A stretch of DNA of 64,000 nucleotides from Pleurotus ostreatus/Saccharomyces cerevisiae fusant (GCA_024196135.1 JAMQCK010000011.1:186001-250000), one strand, 5' to 3'; shown: positions 32,762 through 45,622, counted from the stretch's first letter. Program-made: numbers and translations. Notes: generated by a model not told the origin, from the letters alone.

Positions 32762-35714
32762 TCAGACGATGGTGAACCTGCGGACAAGTTAGAGTGAAGA
32801 ATGTCGCGAAGTGAACGATCTACTCACGCATCCGAGCGCCACTTCTTGCCCCGGTTGGCCAGCTCCTCGCGCTTGTCCATGCCGTTGACGATACCGTCGG
32901 GGCGGCCCTTCGTGGGCAAGAGCGACGTCTTCTTGCTCGTCGGCATCTTGAACTGCGCATTGCTCTGCTTCGTCGCGGTGCTCTTCGCATCCGCCTCCTG
33001 CTTCTTGGTCTGGACCATCTACACGAACGTGTCAGCGACGAAACACAAGCGAAACGGTTCAGTCAACTCACCTCCTTCAACGCATCCATGCGCGTCTCGT
33101 TCTCCGACGCCTTCGCCTCGTTCATGCGGTCGCGCACACTTACGAGCTGCCCATCCACATACTCCATCCCCGTCCGGATCGCATCCGCCACCGCCTTCTG
33201 AATCTGCTTCTTCACGAGCCCCATCACCAGCGGCTTCAGCGTCTTGTACAACAAATCGTGCTTCGAATCACGGATGCTGAACTTCAGGCTGTCGACCTTG
33301 ACCTTCACGGACTTGACCTTCAGCACCGACGACTTGTCCTTGGTGTTGGTAACGACGACGGTCGCCTTGAGGCCCTCGCCGCCGAGGACGATGTCGGCGA
33401 GCCCGGAGTCGGAGATGGTGGGGAAGCCGGACTTCTTGCTGAAGTAGAAGGCGACGTCGCGAAGATCGGCCTGCACTTGGCTGAAGCCGAGCGTGAACTC
33501 GTGCTTGCCCTCGTCCTTGATGCCTGCGAGACGAGTCAGCACCTGTGAGGACGAAGGCGGCGGAGAAAGGGGACGTACTGGCATACGGACTGTACTTGAA
33601 GTAGTTGTTGGCGCGAACCTCGATGATGTTGGGGAAGAGGTTGCGGCCCGAAAGCACGAGGTTCTCGATGACAACGTCGAAGGCGTCGTCGGTGTACTCA
33701 ATGCGCGGGATGGGCACGTAGCCGATCTTGTCGACGACGTTGGGCAGGATGGTGTGGCGGATGTCGGCCCACAACTCGGACTTGAAGGCGAGACGGCCCT
33801 CGGAGTCGAAGAGCAAATCCTTGGTGAGGCGCGCCCAGTCCTGACCGAAGCTGATGCAAGGGTAAGTATGGGGGCGAAGGCGAGGGAAGAAGAAGACGTA
33901 CCGGACGTTGAGCGGGTCCTCGCCCATGCCACGGCCGAAGGTGGCGATCGACTGGAAGAAGTTGTCGAAGTGGCCCTTGTATTTGTCCTCGAAGAAGACC
34001 TGACCAGACTTGCGCAGCTGAGCGGCCTCCTCATTGCACTCGTCCTTGAGCACGAAGCCAGGTTCGAGGAGCAACTGGAACAAAGTCAGCCTCAGCCCCT
34101 TGCGACCGCAGTGTGAAACTCACCTTGCGAATGTACGCGTTCGCATTCTCCAACCACTGCTCCAGGGCCGGGTCGTTGCGCGCATCCTCCGCGAGCGCGT
34201 TCGCCGCGTCGAAGATGATGTCCATGCTCACGCCGTTAGCGAAGCGCTCGAGGAGCAGGCGAAGCTGACCCCACGCCTCGTTGAGCGACCCGTCGTTCTT
34301 CGACGCCTTCGCGGTGTGCTTCGCGTGCTGCTTGCCAACCTCCTTGCCATGCTGGAAGTAGGTCGAGATGGCGTCGAGAAGCCAAGTGATGGACTCCTGG
34401 TAGTCGTCGTGGCTCTGGCACTCGACGATGACCTTCTTCAAGCGGTAGATCTGGAGGGAGGGTCAGCGCGGAAGGTGAGGAGTAAGGAAAGGGACGTACG
34501 TATTGGTCACGGCGCTCCTGGGGAAAGTAGTCGTCGATGAAGTCCTTGCCGCGGTCGACCTGCTCGCGAGCCTTGTCCTTGTGCTGGCCGGGAATCTTCG
34601 CGAGCATGCCGTCGCGGAAGCCCTTCGCCTTGTTCATCATGCCGCGCGACTTCTGCGTACCGTTGGCGTCGGTGATGGGCGAGAAGTCGCTAGGCCGATG
34701 TTAGCTGAGGTCCGGGAACAACGCAACGAAGAGGCAAACACACCTGGAGTCGGACGAAGAGAAGGTCTGCTCCTCGTAAGTCTCGTACTCAATCGGCGCA
34801 CCCGCAGACATGTTCATCACCGGGCGCTCGTCGTGGCTGTACAGCCTCGCCTGCGCCTCAGCTTGGTCGGCGGACGCCTTGGCCTGGCTCGCGGTAGCCT
34901 TAGCCTGCTCCTTCGCCTCCTTGAGACGCTGCTTCTCTTCCTCGAGCTGCTCGCGGGACTTGAACTCGCCCTCGGGTGCGGGCTCGTCGACGCGGGCGAG
35001 CTCGTCCTCGCTGGGGCGGAGCTTGCCGGCAGCCTCGGATGCGCCCTTAGCCAGCACGTCGCGGCCGATGGTGCCAAAGTCGCTGAGGAGCTTGCGGACC
35101 TCGGAGTTGGTGAGGATGAGCGACATGAGCGTGCGCAGGTGATGAGCGGCTGCAAGGTCGTGAATGAACGCTCGCGCAAAAGACACGGGCGCCGCTTACC
35201 CGTCTGGCTGTCCTCCTTCACCTGGTCCTTGCCTACAGGCGCGTCCGTGGGGCGCGCCTTGCTCGCGACGTCAACGTCGCGCGTGTTCCAAACAAACTCC
35301 TGGAAGATCTCGTCCGCGTTCTTCTCCTGCACAATCAGCCGCGCAGTCTCGACGATGCTGCGGCTGTCCTCGACAAGGCGCTTGCCCTCCGGGGAGAGCT
35401 GCTCGACCGGGAAAGGGGTGTTGTTGATGGTGTACTGCAGCGCGCTGTCGATTTGCTTGTTCGAGGGCATGCGGCCCTCGCGGAAGGCGGAGATGACGCC
35501 GTAAAGGCGAACCTGCAGACAGAGTCAGCAACATTCGAGAGCAAAGTCAGGGGCGACGCACCTTCCTGTCGATATCCTCATTCTTGAGTTTCTTGATGAC
35601 CGGGTCGGTCACCGCGCCGGCCTGTATAATGGTAAGCTCGCGGTCGGACGAAGTCTGAAAGTAGCGCACCTTCGGCTTGCTCGAAATATCCTTGGGTGCT
35701 TGCGGGAGTGACAT
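32762..35714 (-). CDS. HAM1-like protein (fungal BPI/lipid-binding-like family)
   Basis: A multi-exon gene starting MSLPQAPKDISSK at 35714. The N-terminal helical half (RLYGVISAFREGRMPSNKQIDSAL, shown in part by its LYGVISAFREGRMPS core) and the C-terminal half (FSVQ-like EFTLGFSQVQADLRDVAF, then LGGEGLKATV) match the fungal HAM1 N- and C-terminal families, the latter related to lipid-binding BPI folds. A coiled, charged segment (EEEKQRLKEAKEQAKA) lies in the middle. The frame at 32824 appears to stop after KWRSDA, but that point is a GTGAGT donor, and splicing to a short last exon gives DAFTIV-stop at 32762. The function is poorly known in this family; membrane or lipid association is inferred. 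There is a TATATAAG box at 35764-35771. Confidence 0.82.
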
Positions 35715-36082
35715 GTTGACGCAGAGAGGGATAGTAATGAGCTGCAAAGGTGAGGGGAAATCCCTTATATATGTCGAACCTTGGGCCTTGCGTCATGAGC
35801 AGGGTCGTGTCTATCTCAAGAGTCTGAGGTCCCGCGGAAGCAAACAGCACCCGCGCGCGGCATCCCCGCGCCCCCAAGCCGGCGGGCGAACATGATGTCA
35901 CCGATCGGCGGGATGGCTGTCAAAGGCCTCAATGGGTGTAAGACAGTGCGCGCCATGACGGAAGACATTCTGCATTGAAGAGCCGTCTACTGCAAACATT
36001 TCTAGTGGCGAGCTGCATGTCGAGAGTAGCTATCTGCGCTCCGCGACGCGCCGTCAATCGACATCATGCGCACGCGGCGTAC
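35715..36082. other. Intergenic region with HAM1-like promoter
   Basis: About 370 bases. TATATAAG on the minus strand at 35764-35771 lies 50 bases upstream of the HAM1-like ATG. No gene was seen. Confidence 0.5.
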
Positions 36083-39000
36083 CTAGCTCGTCTGGTCCAC
36101 CTGCGAGGAGCCGAGCCCCAACGCGCCCGCGATCTTGAAGAATATGTCGATGTTGTTGTCTGGAGGAATTCACGAGTGAGATACTTGTCAGACTTTCGCG
36201 GGTCATGCGCAGCAACTTACAGACGCCACGGAAAGCTTCGCTGCCCGGCCCGCTTGCGAATACAGACACGTCTGGCGATAGTGAGAATAATGTTGGCAGC
36301 CAATATGTTTCCGCGTCATACCGGTGAGGGAATGCACGCCCTGATCGTAGGCAGTGGGGAGAGTACCGTCTACGATGCTGATGAGCTCTACCCCACAGAT
36401 GTGTACGCGTAGCCACTCACTGACGACAAAGCCATCTGGATTGTCATACTCGTTCACGATCATGTCCTCGTCATCCTCGCTGATGGCGACGGCGGGCAGA
36501 CGAGGTCCAGTCGTGTTCACGGAGTAGTCCTCGCGGCTATATTAGCGTCAGACGAATTGAGCGGGCTAGGCATTCATATGAACGCACTGATCAGGGTTAG
36601 CAGCAAAGCCAGCCTATGCACAGGGTTCAGTAACCTACAATGTGCAAGGCAGAGACTGTGAACTGACCGCATAGGCGTAGCGCGGGGCCCACTGGACAGG
36701 GAAGTTGGGACCCTGATCACCGTACACCACGGTATCATTGTTGGGCAATGACTCCGTTGCAACCTGGTACCCGCTCAAGCCCGAGTTCGCGTAGATGCCA
36801 ACTTTGAGATCGTTAGCGGGTGGACTTAGCATAAGGAATCGCGGAGCGCACCTCCACGACGCTTCGAGCGATCGTCCTCCTGTGCAGAGATGTACATCGT
36901 ATCCGCGCCGCCGAAGACGTCCTGCAGGAAGTCAGCGACACAGGAATCCCCCTTGGAGTGTTGCTCACGAAGCCGTGTCCATGATCCGCAGTGACGACCA
37001 CCAGCGTGTTCTCATCTTCGCCAATCGCCTTGAGGTCTGCTTCGAGTCAGCCGGTGGTACGTTCCCCGCAGTGTGGCAACTCACGAGCCAAGGTCGCACG
37101 AATAGTGTCATCAAGCTCCAAGAGCTCGCCCAAAGCGCGGTCGTAGTCCAGCACATGCATCATCTTGTCGATGCTAGCAGCTTCAGACCTGGAAGGAACC
37201 TCGTTAGCTACTTCCGACTTGGACTCGCCGCAAAGACCACTCACATCATAAACCACCCTTCCTCCTTGTACTGCGCGTTCAGAATGTCGATAGCCTTCAG
37301 CGTCATATCCTTCAGACCCGGCTGGTCCGTCGCGTCGCTGCCGTCGCCCGTGGGCGAGTTCGCCTTGTCCTTGAGGTTGTCGGGGTACACTTGACGGTCA
37401 AGCCATTTCGCCATGTTGGACGCTGGAACGCACGGTCAGCTTCGTTTCAGGTGAAAGCTATGTACACTCACTCGAGAAGATCCCCAGGGTCTTCGTGTCA
37501 TTCGGCGCCGATGCCAACGCCGTCTTGTTGAAGACGACGTTGTAGCCGCGAGCGCCGAACTCGCCATACATGTCCCGACCCTCGAACGCATCTTCCTCGG
37601 CGAGGAAGAGCTCCGCGCCACCGCTTTGGGTCGAGATCAGCCCGCTGATCTCAAGCTAGGGTTGTGAACGTACCCGAAGATAACGTCGGGAGACTTGCAG
37701 CTCGTCGGCCACGCCAACGTCGAGTTCAGCTCTTCCGGGCTATACAGGTACTCGTACACCACCGCAGCGAGCTGGTCACCTGGTGGATGTCAGCGATCGT
37801 GGTACACGGATCGACAGCAATCTACCAATCGGCAGATCGAGTAAGAACACTCACGATCCCTCGTGTGGGCACAGAGCGCAGCTATCAACGGTTGTCAGCG
37901 AAGAGTTGCACCGGCAGAGCGATCCCCGACACCCACCAGGCGTCGCATCCCCGATGACTGCCGTCGACACGATCCCGAGCCCGCCGTTCGTCTCCCGCCT
38001 GAACATCTCCGCGATCGTCTCGTGCTTCGGGTCGTCGAAGGGGGTGGCGGACTGCGTGAAGGTCAGCCCCACAGCACTTAAGTACTACCCCTATCCCACG
38101 TACACTATCCGCATACACATTCAACGCGTTCACCGAGCTCTTGCGTCCCGTATACAGCGCCGTCGCCGAGTTCGCCGAGTCCGTGATGAACGAGTCGAGC
38201 GAGTGCGTCATCTGGTGGCCGAGCGCCTCCATCTGGTCCATCTGCATGAGCGACTGGTACCGCCCGTTGATCGACTTGTGCCCGATGAGGCGCGCAGCGG
38301 TGATCATGGACTGGGTCATGCCTGGGAGGGAATGTCAGTCGCGACGACGAAGGTTCGCAGGGGGTCCGAAGGAGAGAGAAGGAACAAAAAGGAAGGGAGG
38401 AAGGGGGAGCCAGTACCATCGCCGATGAAGAGGAGGACGTTCTTCGCCTTGCGTTCCGTGGACGGGGCGCGGACGGTCCAATTAGCGACGGTCTCAATGC
38501 CGTCGTAGTACTTGAGCTTTGCGATGTAATCGCCAGGCTGTCAAGAGGTGAGCTTGAATAAGATTGGCATAGTCAATGGTACAACATGCCTTGGGCAGAG
38601 AAACCTGATTTCGACGGAAACGTATGTCAGCGAAGGGCGTGATCACGAGACCGACGTCTACATACCGCGCGCCACGCCTTCGACGCGACATTGACCCCAG
38701 TGAGATTGTCCGCATCCTCCGCAAACAGATCTTCGTAGTACCTGTGTGATGATTGGTCAGCTTCTTCGCCCCCTCCGATACAAGAAACGACCACGCACGA
38801 GAAATCCCACTTCTCCACCGCCGGTACCTCCTTCCCAAAGTACTCCTCCACCGGCACGCACTCCCCATCCGGCTCCTGGATGCACAGCACAAAGCCCTCA
38901 TCTGGCACACCACCATTGACCGCCTCGCTCCCATTGACCGGCGCGTGCACCTCGACGCGGATGTCGAAGAGCTGGCCAGGGAGGAAGTCCGACTGGTCGG

Positions 39001-39109
39001 GCGGGAAGAGGCAGCCGAGAGTCGGGCAGCCACCAAGACGCTTGTAGTACTGCGCTCGCGCACCGGCGAAGAGCGCGGAGGCGACGAAGAAGCCACGTAC
39101 CAGATACAT
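36083..39109 (-). CDS. Alkaline phosphatase, secreted or vacuolar
   Basis: About 15 small exons starting MYLVRGFFVASALFAGARA (signal peptide) at 39109 and ending SSQVDQTS-stop at 36083. It has an N-terminal extension of about 150 residues before the phosphatase core. Core motifs are LFIGDGM (metal ligand Asp), the phosphoserine loop TDSANSATALYTGRK, TADHGHGF (metal ligand His) and SVFASGPGSE near the C-terminus. These are hallmarks of the alkaline phosphatase superfamily (Zn/Mg phosphomonoesterase). Last-exon splicing joins EAFRGV to YNNIDIFFK. Long plus-strand open frames across 37.7-38.5 kb are shadows. A TATAAA box (minus) is at 39173-39178. Probable role: phosphate release outside the cell or in the vacuole. 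Confidence 0.88.
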
Positions 39110-39804
39110 GTCGGATAGTTCACGAGGATGGACTGGGGGACAGCTCACGGGCCCTGTCCTTGACGCCGAGGCTTTATAGGGTTGACAACGGTCTATTGCA
39201 TGCGCTGTGTAGGGAATATGGGCCGCGATATCGGCGCAAAACGTAGCACGTTCGTCGACGAGTTGGACGTCGTCTGGCGAACGATGCAACTGGCGAGGGC
39301 GGAGGAAAGCCATCGAGGTACCGGACGGCATCTGGAGGCCCTCGCCCGAGCGTCCTGGGCATGATATTCACCCAGGCTTGGCTTGGCAAGGGGCGGGAAA
39401 GCGTTTGGTGCGTGTCCGACGACGAACGTGCATCCGTTGTGGGTAACCAAAAGAGGATCGAAGGCCGCCGGTATTGAATGGCGACAACGTAGGTGAGGCT
39501 ACGGACCAAGAGACGCTTCACAGCTGTCCTTGGGCTTGGATTTGATGAGAAGCTTGAGCTCTGACGCTTCTCAAAATGGAGGATTAGAACCATATTCGTG
39601 TCGTGTGCGACCCGCATATAGCTGTCAGTCCGACCATGAGCCAAGGCGCAAAAGGTGTATCTAAGGAGTAGGTGATTCGTCAGTAAGTCTCCAAGACAAG
39701 CGCATATAGGTATTGGCACTGAAAACTCACGCAAGGGCCGGACGGGGTCAAGTTGAAGGTCGCACAAAACGTGCATATATTGACGCTTACTACAGATCCA
39801 TCTC
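39110..39804. other. Intergenic region between alkaline phosphatase and BUD13
   Basis: About 700 bases; the phosphatase TATAAA box (minus, 39173-39178) is the only element recognised. Confidence 0.5.
39173..39178 (-). promoter_or_regulatory. TATA box of alkaline phosphatase gene
   Basis: TATAAA on the minus strand, about 64 bases from the ATG at 39109. Confidence 0.45.
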
Positions 39805-40865
39805 CTACATATCCTCTGCGCCCCACTGGTAGCTCTCCAAGCCCGTTCGTTTTCGAGAGTTTTGTGCCTGGAAGAGCTTCTTCTCGAACCCATTACCTCG
39901 ATCTGCGAAAGGGCGCATATATGCAGTCAGAATCGCCAGCAGAGGCATAGCGAGTATTCCACGCACCAACGCCATCCCAACGATACCCTGGCTTGATGCC
40001 GAACCGATTTGGCGGAGGTGGTGGACCCGTATACTCTGGCTTTCGCGGTCCCTTCGTCCGCTTCTTCTGTAAACAATCGCAAAAGGTCAATATATGCGCG
40101 CATACACCCAGCCAAACCACGCACCGAGAGAAATGCCGCCATCGGATCGTTCCAAATCTCCTTCTCCTTCTGCATCTCATTCAGCTCCTTGTCGTCCTTA
40201 TACCTCGAGAACGGCAGCGAGCGGTTCTTCTCCAGCTCCTCTCTCTGCTTCTCCCTTTCCTGCCGCTGCACCAGACCCTTCCCCCACTCCATCTTCGCCG
40301 CCTCCTTCTCCTCGCGCTCGCGCTTGAGGCGCGCTGCCTCCGCCTTCGCGGCCTTCGTGTCGATCTTGCGCCCGGATGCGTCGCGGTAGACGGTCTCCTG
40401 CGCGCGCGCGATGTCCTCGGGGGTCTCCTCGGGCGCGGGCGCGGACTGCGGGAGGATCTTCTTCAACTGCGCGGCAGAAACGAGACCGCCGGTGAAGGGC
40501 GCGTCCACGACCATGGGCTTCTCGTCCTCGGCGGGTGGGGGCGTGCCGTCATCTTCTTGCTTGATCGTGCTCCCGCCCTCGCCTCCTGCGACTGTTGTCC
40601 ATCCCGAGCCCTCTTCCGCGCGCGCGACCTTGCGTTTCTTGAATTTGCGGTCGGAGGCGACGACTGCTTCAGTTAGGTCCTCCTCTTCCTCCTCGCGCTG
40701 CTCGCCCCATGCGCTGTCATCGTGCACTACGACGCCGCCGGAGGGTGTTGGTGCACTTGCCGCGGGTGCCTTTCTCTTCTTCTTCTTGCCGACTTTGGAG
40801 AGGATGGCGTCTGCTTTCGGGCCAGACATGTATCTCGCGGCTAGGTACGCTTGTTTGTCCGTCAT
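39805..40865 (-). CDS. BUD13: Pre-mRNA-splicing factor BUD13/CWC26
   Basis: Starts [13 protein letters not shown] at 40865, with a Lys-rich and acidic N-terminal half and then the conserved BUD13 domain: [13 protein letters not shown], a charged helix, [22 protein letters not shown], and across an intron [48 protein letters not shown] and the terminal YQWGAEDM. Three exons; the last is a short one ending at TAG 39805-39807. Bud13 is part of the RES complex (with Pml1 and Snu17) in the spliceosome and aids retention and splicing of pre-mRNA. Divergent from the aldo-keto reductase. Confidence 0.93.
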
Positions 40866-41556
40866 GGTTGGGGGAAGTGTGTAGCTTCGGTCGTCAAATG
40901 TCGTTGAGAGTGTCAGATATCGCGGGAGTGTAAACGTGCAGGAGCGACGGAGATGTAGATGAGAGCAAAACGGAAGGCACAGCACGACTGGAGAACGCCG
41001 GACCGAAGCCGGACCGGCACATGACGCATCTTGCCATGCGCGTCCCACCTCGCGTGGTTTATGGACTTGTCCAAAACCATCACTCGTTCCTCGCGTTCTC
41101 CCCTCGTACAAGGTCCTTACGCTACTAATCTCCTCGCGCCATTGGATGTATCATCTCTTATAAGCACTCAAGACGTCCACAAGGTTTCCAGCCCTCCGAA
41201 TCGCACTCCGCTCCATCAACAAATCGCCAGTGACCATTGAAATGTCTCGAGCGTCCGATTCGGACGACGTGAATGGCCTTTCGTTTGCCTAACGCAGTAA
41301 TGCCCCCCTCTTCTTTGCCCTTCGGCATGGACTGGTCAACGTACGCGGCTCCGCGGCACGCTCGTGATGATCATTGTTGAGCATCCTGCATTCTACTCAG
41401 CAGGGCGACTCGGAGGGAAGGACTGACTATGGAACGCTTTGGCTGCAGGCATGAAGGTCTTATATAAGAACAGCCTGAAAGCCAAAAAATCAACGAGTCG
41501 GAAACGACCTCTAGGCCTTACTGCTTTACAAGCCTCCTCAGTGTCAACAAGCCAGG
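40866..41556. other. Divergent promoter region BUD13 / aldo-keto reductase
   Basis: 691 bases between divergent starts. A TATATAAG box at 41461-41468 is oriented toward the reductase. No gene was seen. Confidence 0.5.
41461..41468 (+). promoter_or_regulatory. TATA box of aldo-keto reductase gene
   Basis: TATATAAG, 96 bases before the ATG at 41557. Confidence 0.5.
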
Positions 41557-42983
41557 ATGCCCGTCAACACATCCTACCCTAAGCGCCGATTGGGTGCAAA
41601 CGGCCCTCTAGTCAGCGCGATTGGCTACGGCGCTATGGGTAAGCGTATCATGTCTTTCCGATATTATGGTCGTCTAAGGGTCCTACCTCACAGGCTTCAG
41701 CTCGTTCTACGGCTCTACCACCGAGAAGGAGGCCTTCGAGACGCTCACCTACTGCGCCGACCGCGGACTTACTTTCTGGGTATGTTTTCCTCCTTTGCGT
41801 CACCATATCCGCATCGCTCACCTTACTTAGGATACCGCCGAATTCTATGGCGCGAGTACGCATTTTCTCCCTTTTCTCTTTCTCCATCCCTTCCTAATCC
41901 CTTCCCAGGTGAACAACTCATCGGTAAATGGTTCGCCGCTACAGGTCGTCGCTCCGAAATCTTCCTCGCCACAAAGTGGGCAGGCAACTTCGAGCAGCTC
42001 GACTCGCGGCCATCCACCTTCAAGCGCCAAATCGAGCTGGCGTTCAAGAAGCTCCAAACCGATAGGATTGACTTGTTCTACCAGCACCGCGCCGATCCGC
42101 AGGTGCCCATTGAGCTGGTGATGGAGGTGTTCCGACCGTATGTGGAGGCGGGGAGGATTGGGTGGATTGGGCTGAGCGAGTGTAGTAAGGAGGTGCTGAG
42201 GAGGGCGAAGGGCGTGAAGGGCGTGGGTGAGAAATTGATTTGTGCGCAGATGGAGTTCAGTCCGTTTGGTGAGTCGGTGGTGCGAGGGGCAGATGAAGAG
42301 GGAGGCTGATTTATCGCGCAGAAACGGAGATCGAGAAGGACGGCTTCATCGACTATGCGCGCAGCCTCGGTGTCAGCATCGTCGCCTACTCGCCCCTCGG
42401 ACGCGGCATGATCTCGGGCAAGTGAGTGGACTCCGTCTATGGCCTCGCCAGCACTCCTTCCCTATACCTCGCTTGCATAGGACCCGTTCTGACTGACTTC
42501 CCCGCTTTCACAGGTACAAGTCAGCGGAGGACTTTCCCGAGGGCGACGTGCGTCGTTTCCTCCCTCGCTTCTCGCCAGAGAACTTCCCCAAGAACCTCGA
42601 TCTCGTCGACAAGTTCCACGCGGTGGCGCGCAAGCTGGACGCGACACCCGCGCAGATTGCCCTTGCGTGGATCTTGGCAGAGCACCCGGACAGTACGTGC
42701 CCCTCCCCCCTTTTCCTAGCTTCTCAATGAATTGATACTGACGCACATCTTTGCAGTGGTCCCAATCCCCGGCAGCCGAGGCATCGAGCGCACAGAGGAA
42801 AACGCGAAGGGCGCGGAGATCGTGCTACCCGAGGAGGACCGCAAGGCACTTCGCGAGGTGGTGGATAATGCCACGGTCGCAGGAGCCCGCATGCCCGAGC
42901 AGTGGGCGCTGTCGCAGGACTGCATCCCTCTGGAGGAGTGGCGCGGCGAGGAGGGTTGGAAGCCCATTACTCGTTCTGCGTAG
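41557..42983 (+). CDS. Aldo-keto reductase
   Basis: Starts MPVNTSYPKRRLG at 41557 and ends KPITRSA-stop at 42981-42983; about seven exons and about 340 residues, the normal AKR size. The N-terminal GANGPLVSAIGYGAMG is the AKR strand-1 motif. The catalytic tetrad is visible: Asp and Tyr in FWDTAEFYG, Lys in ATKWAG and His in YQHRADP. NADPH-binding segments follow (QMEFSPF, SIVAYSPLGRGM, VVPIPGSRG). It resembles the YakC/AKR13-type and pyridoxal-reductase-like group. The family reduces aldehydes and ketones with NADPH in the cytosol. Substrate unknown. The nearest terpene synthase is about 18 kb away, so a joint pathway is not implied. Confidence 0.92.
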
Positions 42984-43094
42984 GCACGTACCGGCTCTCG
43001 AGGTTCTCATGCATGTTGAATTTGACTGAGCGGTGAATCGATTGTCGTGTGTAGCTCGTAGACCGTATCATGGGATATGAAAGCCCTCAGCACT

Positions 43095-43845
43095 TCAAGC
43101 AGTAGAATCTGTAGGCGCGGTATCCTGCATCTGCCCGCCCTGTGACGCGTACAACCTCTCCCGTGCTTGCCGAATCTGCTCCTGACGCAGTTGCGCAAGG
43201 GCGGTCTCCTGGAAGGCCTGTCATATAAGATGAGCAAGTTTTTTCAGCAATTTTATGACCCTCGAAAAACGAACCTCAGTGAAGAAGTACCCTGACAAAA
43301 GACCGGCGGCTGTTTGATGTCATGAGTCTAATGAGTCTAATGGACGGGCGACAAACAGGATAGGAAAAAACCTACCGACACCGCTAAACAATGATGTCTT
43401 GGGACCGAACTTAAAGAGTCGGCTACCGAGAAGAGCTAGAGACAGACGATGTGGTTAGCGAGATAGCATTGCGGGTCAAGATGAGGCCCAACACTGACAA
43501 GATACAAGACCGCCAGTCAGACCGGCGAAGGCGCCCTCTTTCTTCGCTTCCTAAGAACGAGTCGAAGTCAGATCTGATACAAAAAGCCCAAAAAGAATGT
43601 AGAGCATAATGTATCTATTGCGGCACACGATGCTGTCAATTCCGCTCACCTTTATTACACGCTCCGCTGCGTCAGCAGGCAATGGCTCGACAGGCTTGTC
43701 GGCATTGATGCCCTATAAATTCAGCAAGTAATATCAGTGCCACATTTCAGTGTTATGCTGGTGAGTATGATGGATAGCAGCAATGGACTAAAGGGGAAGA
43801 AAGACATACGAATATGGTGGGACGCTCGGTGGGCACGTCGCTCAT
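43095..43845 (-). CDS. Small six-exon membrane protein, conserved-looking, unknown function
   Basis: No exon is longer than about 125 bases, so this gene is easy to miss. Starting MSDVPTERPTIF at 43845, clean GT-AG introns join GINADKPVEPLPAD, EAKKEGAFAGLTGG, SSLLGSRLFKFGPK, then LFSGVAAGLLSGYFF and a charged tail (FQETALAQLRQEQIRQARE) ending DTAPTDSTA-stop at 43095. The product is about 122 residues. Two Gly/Ala/Ser-rich hydrophobic segments (around residues 40-60 and 70-90) separated by a basic KFGPK loop suggest a membrane hairpin, followed by a helical amphipathic tail. I do not recognise the family. The consistent phase of five introns supports a real gene. Confidence 0.75.
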
Positions 43846-44508
43846 CTTGACAGTACTTATCTAGACCGGCGGCTCGATTGAGAGTCTGATCGAAGGTCAA
43901 AGCCCGCGAAAGGGGCCCCAAATGGTGGTGGTTGAAGTCAACCACGAAGCAGCGGCGCGACACGGGACGGTTGTTTGCGGAGTCATGTGATGCTTCTCGG
44001 ATGATGCCGAAGTTCAACTTCAACAGGAAGCTCGACTTCTGGTTGCAAGTGTACGCGCTGGCTTGAAACCAACTGCATCGACTGAATCCACCCGTCGAGC
44101 TTGGGAGGATCTGGAGTCTAGCAGATAGCCAGGAAACACCCACGGGTTGTCAATCAAGAGCGCTTTCACAACTCGTGCACATACAATCCCTCATCGCGCC
44201 TGAGATGCCTTTTCCAATCCTTGCATGGTCTATTGGTATACCTAACGCCCAATTACGGTATGCATATGTATGCGGATAAAGATATTGTAGTACATGATGA
44301 GTGTGCGATGAGATGTCAGTCGTCGTCGCCAGCGCTGCCGCGGGCGCTGGAATTTTGTACGGCAGCGCGTTCGTTTGGTAAGTACCCGAGGCGTACAACC
44401 TCGGTGCCCTCTAGGCGCGCGACCCAGCAGAGCGATCATTAGTTTCCCCGCGTACCCCGTTATCCAAAGTCCTATAGGTCACATTAATCTCCAGTCGCCT
44501 TGAGCGGC
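43846..44508. other. Intergenic region between small membrane protein and ERG3
   Basis: About 660 bases with only short frames of no recognisable content. Confidence 0.5.
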
Positions 44509-45622
44509 CTACTGCGCCTTCTTCTCCTCCTTGATGTCCCTCAACGGGTCGAACTTGTAGTCCGGGTGCATGTACGAGCCGCCCGCGCGGTCCGACCAGG
44601 TAAAGTACTGACCGTAGTTGACGGTGAAGTAGACATGGTGCAGGGTGTGGTGCGCGGGACCGTTGATGATGTTCTCGAGCGGGTGGCCAGTGATCATGTC
44701 AGAGTCGTGGATCTAGGGGGCATGTTAAATCATGCAATGTCAAGTCAGATAAGAAGGGACGTACGAAGATGCTCCAGAAGTTCACGAACACGAAGAGGCC
44801 GAGGTAGAGATAGCGATGGAGGGGAAAGAGGAAGATGAAGATGTGGTAGGGGAGGGACTGGATGTAGCCGTCGCAGGGGTGGAAGGCGTGCGAGGCGAAG
44901 GGGGTGGGGACTGGGGTACGCGTTAGTACGAGGGAGGGGAAGGGGTATGCGCGACTCACTGATCCACTTGTGGTGCGGCTTGTGCAGCCAGCGGTAGATG
45001 ACGGGAATGTGCAACCACCGGTGCGCCCAGTAGATGCAGTAGTCCGTGAACGCCAGGAAGCTAGGGGGGATAGTCAGAATGGATGTAAACGCGCGGAAGG
45101 CGCGGCTACTCACAAGAATATCGAGAAGAGGAAGTAAGGCCATCCGTACGTGCCGACGTTGTCATACAACCGACTGTGCCCATGCACCTCCGCCAGGAAC
45201 CACGGCAGGGTAAGCAGAGTCATCATCGGGAATGCCTTCAAGCTCGTGATGATCTCCAGCCGGACCTGGTCCTTGAGGAACTTCGGATGGCGCATCATGC
45301 GCTTGTCGAAGATGAAGTTGTACGAAAACCATGCGGTGGAGAAGTACAGCAGATGAATGCCGAGGAGGGTGAGGACGGTGATGGAGATGGACTCGCGGAG
45401 GAGGTAGTCGCGCGGCCAGGCGGAGACAGCCTCGTACGCAGCGACCTCGGGCAGCGGTGGGTGCGGGAGGTGCGAGACGAGCTGCGTCCATTTGGAGGGG
45501 ACAAGCGTGCTGTTCAGCCCCTCGTACGCCTCGGGAGTCGCGGCGAACGCGGAGAGGGGGATGAGCTTCGCGTAGAGGGAGTCGAGCAGGTACTCGTCGG
45601 CGAGGGGCAGGATAACGTCCAT
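44509..45622 (-). CDS. ERG3: Delta7-sterol C5(6)-desaturase
   Basis: Starts [16 protein letters not shown] at 45622 and ends [13 protein letters not shown] at 44509; four exons and about 330 residues. It has several membrane segments (e.g. [14 protein letters not shown] and [12 protein letters not shown]). The three histidine clusters of the fatty acid hydroxylase superfamily are present: AHRWLH, LHKPHH and [10 protein letters not shown], binding a di-iron centre. These fit the ER sterol C5-desaturase of the ergosterol pathway, which uses O2 and cytochrome b5 to introduce the C5-C6 double bond. The neighbouring minus-strand gene is ceramide synthase, another ER lipid enzyme; the linkage may be coincidental. 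Confidence 0.9.

Noticed and set aside
37783..38508. Plus-strand frame of about 240 codons across the alkaline phosphatase
   Set aside because: It lies over well-supported phosphatase exons and has no domain.
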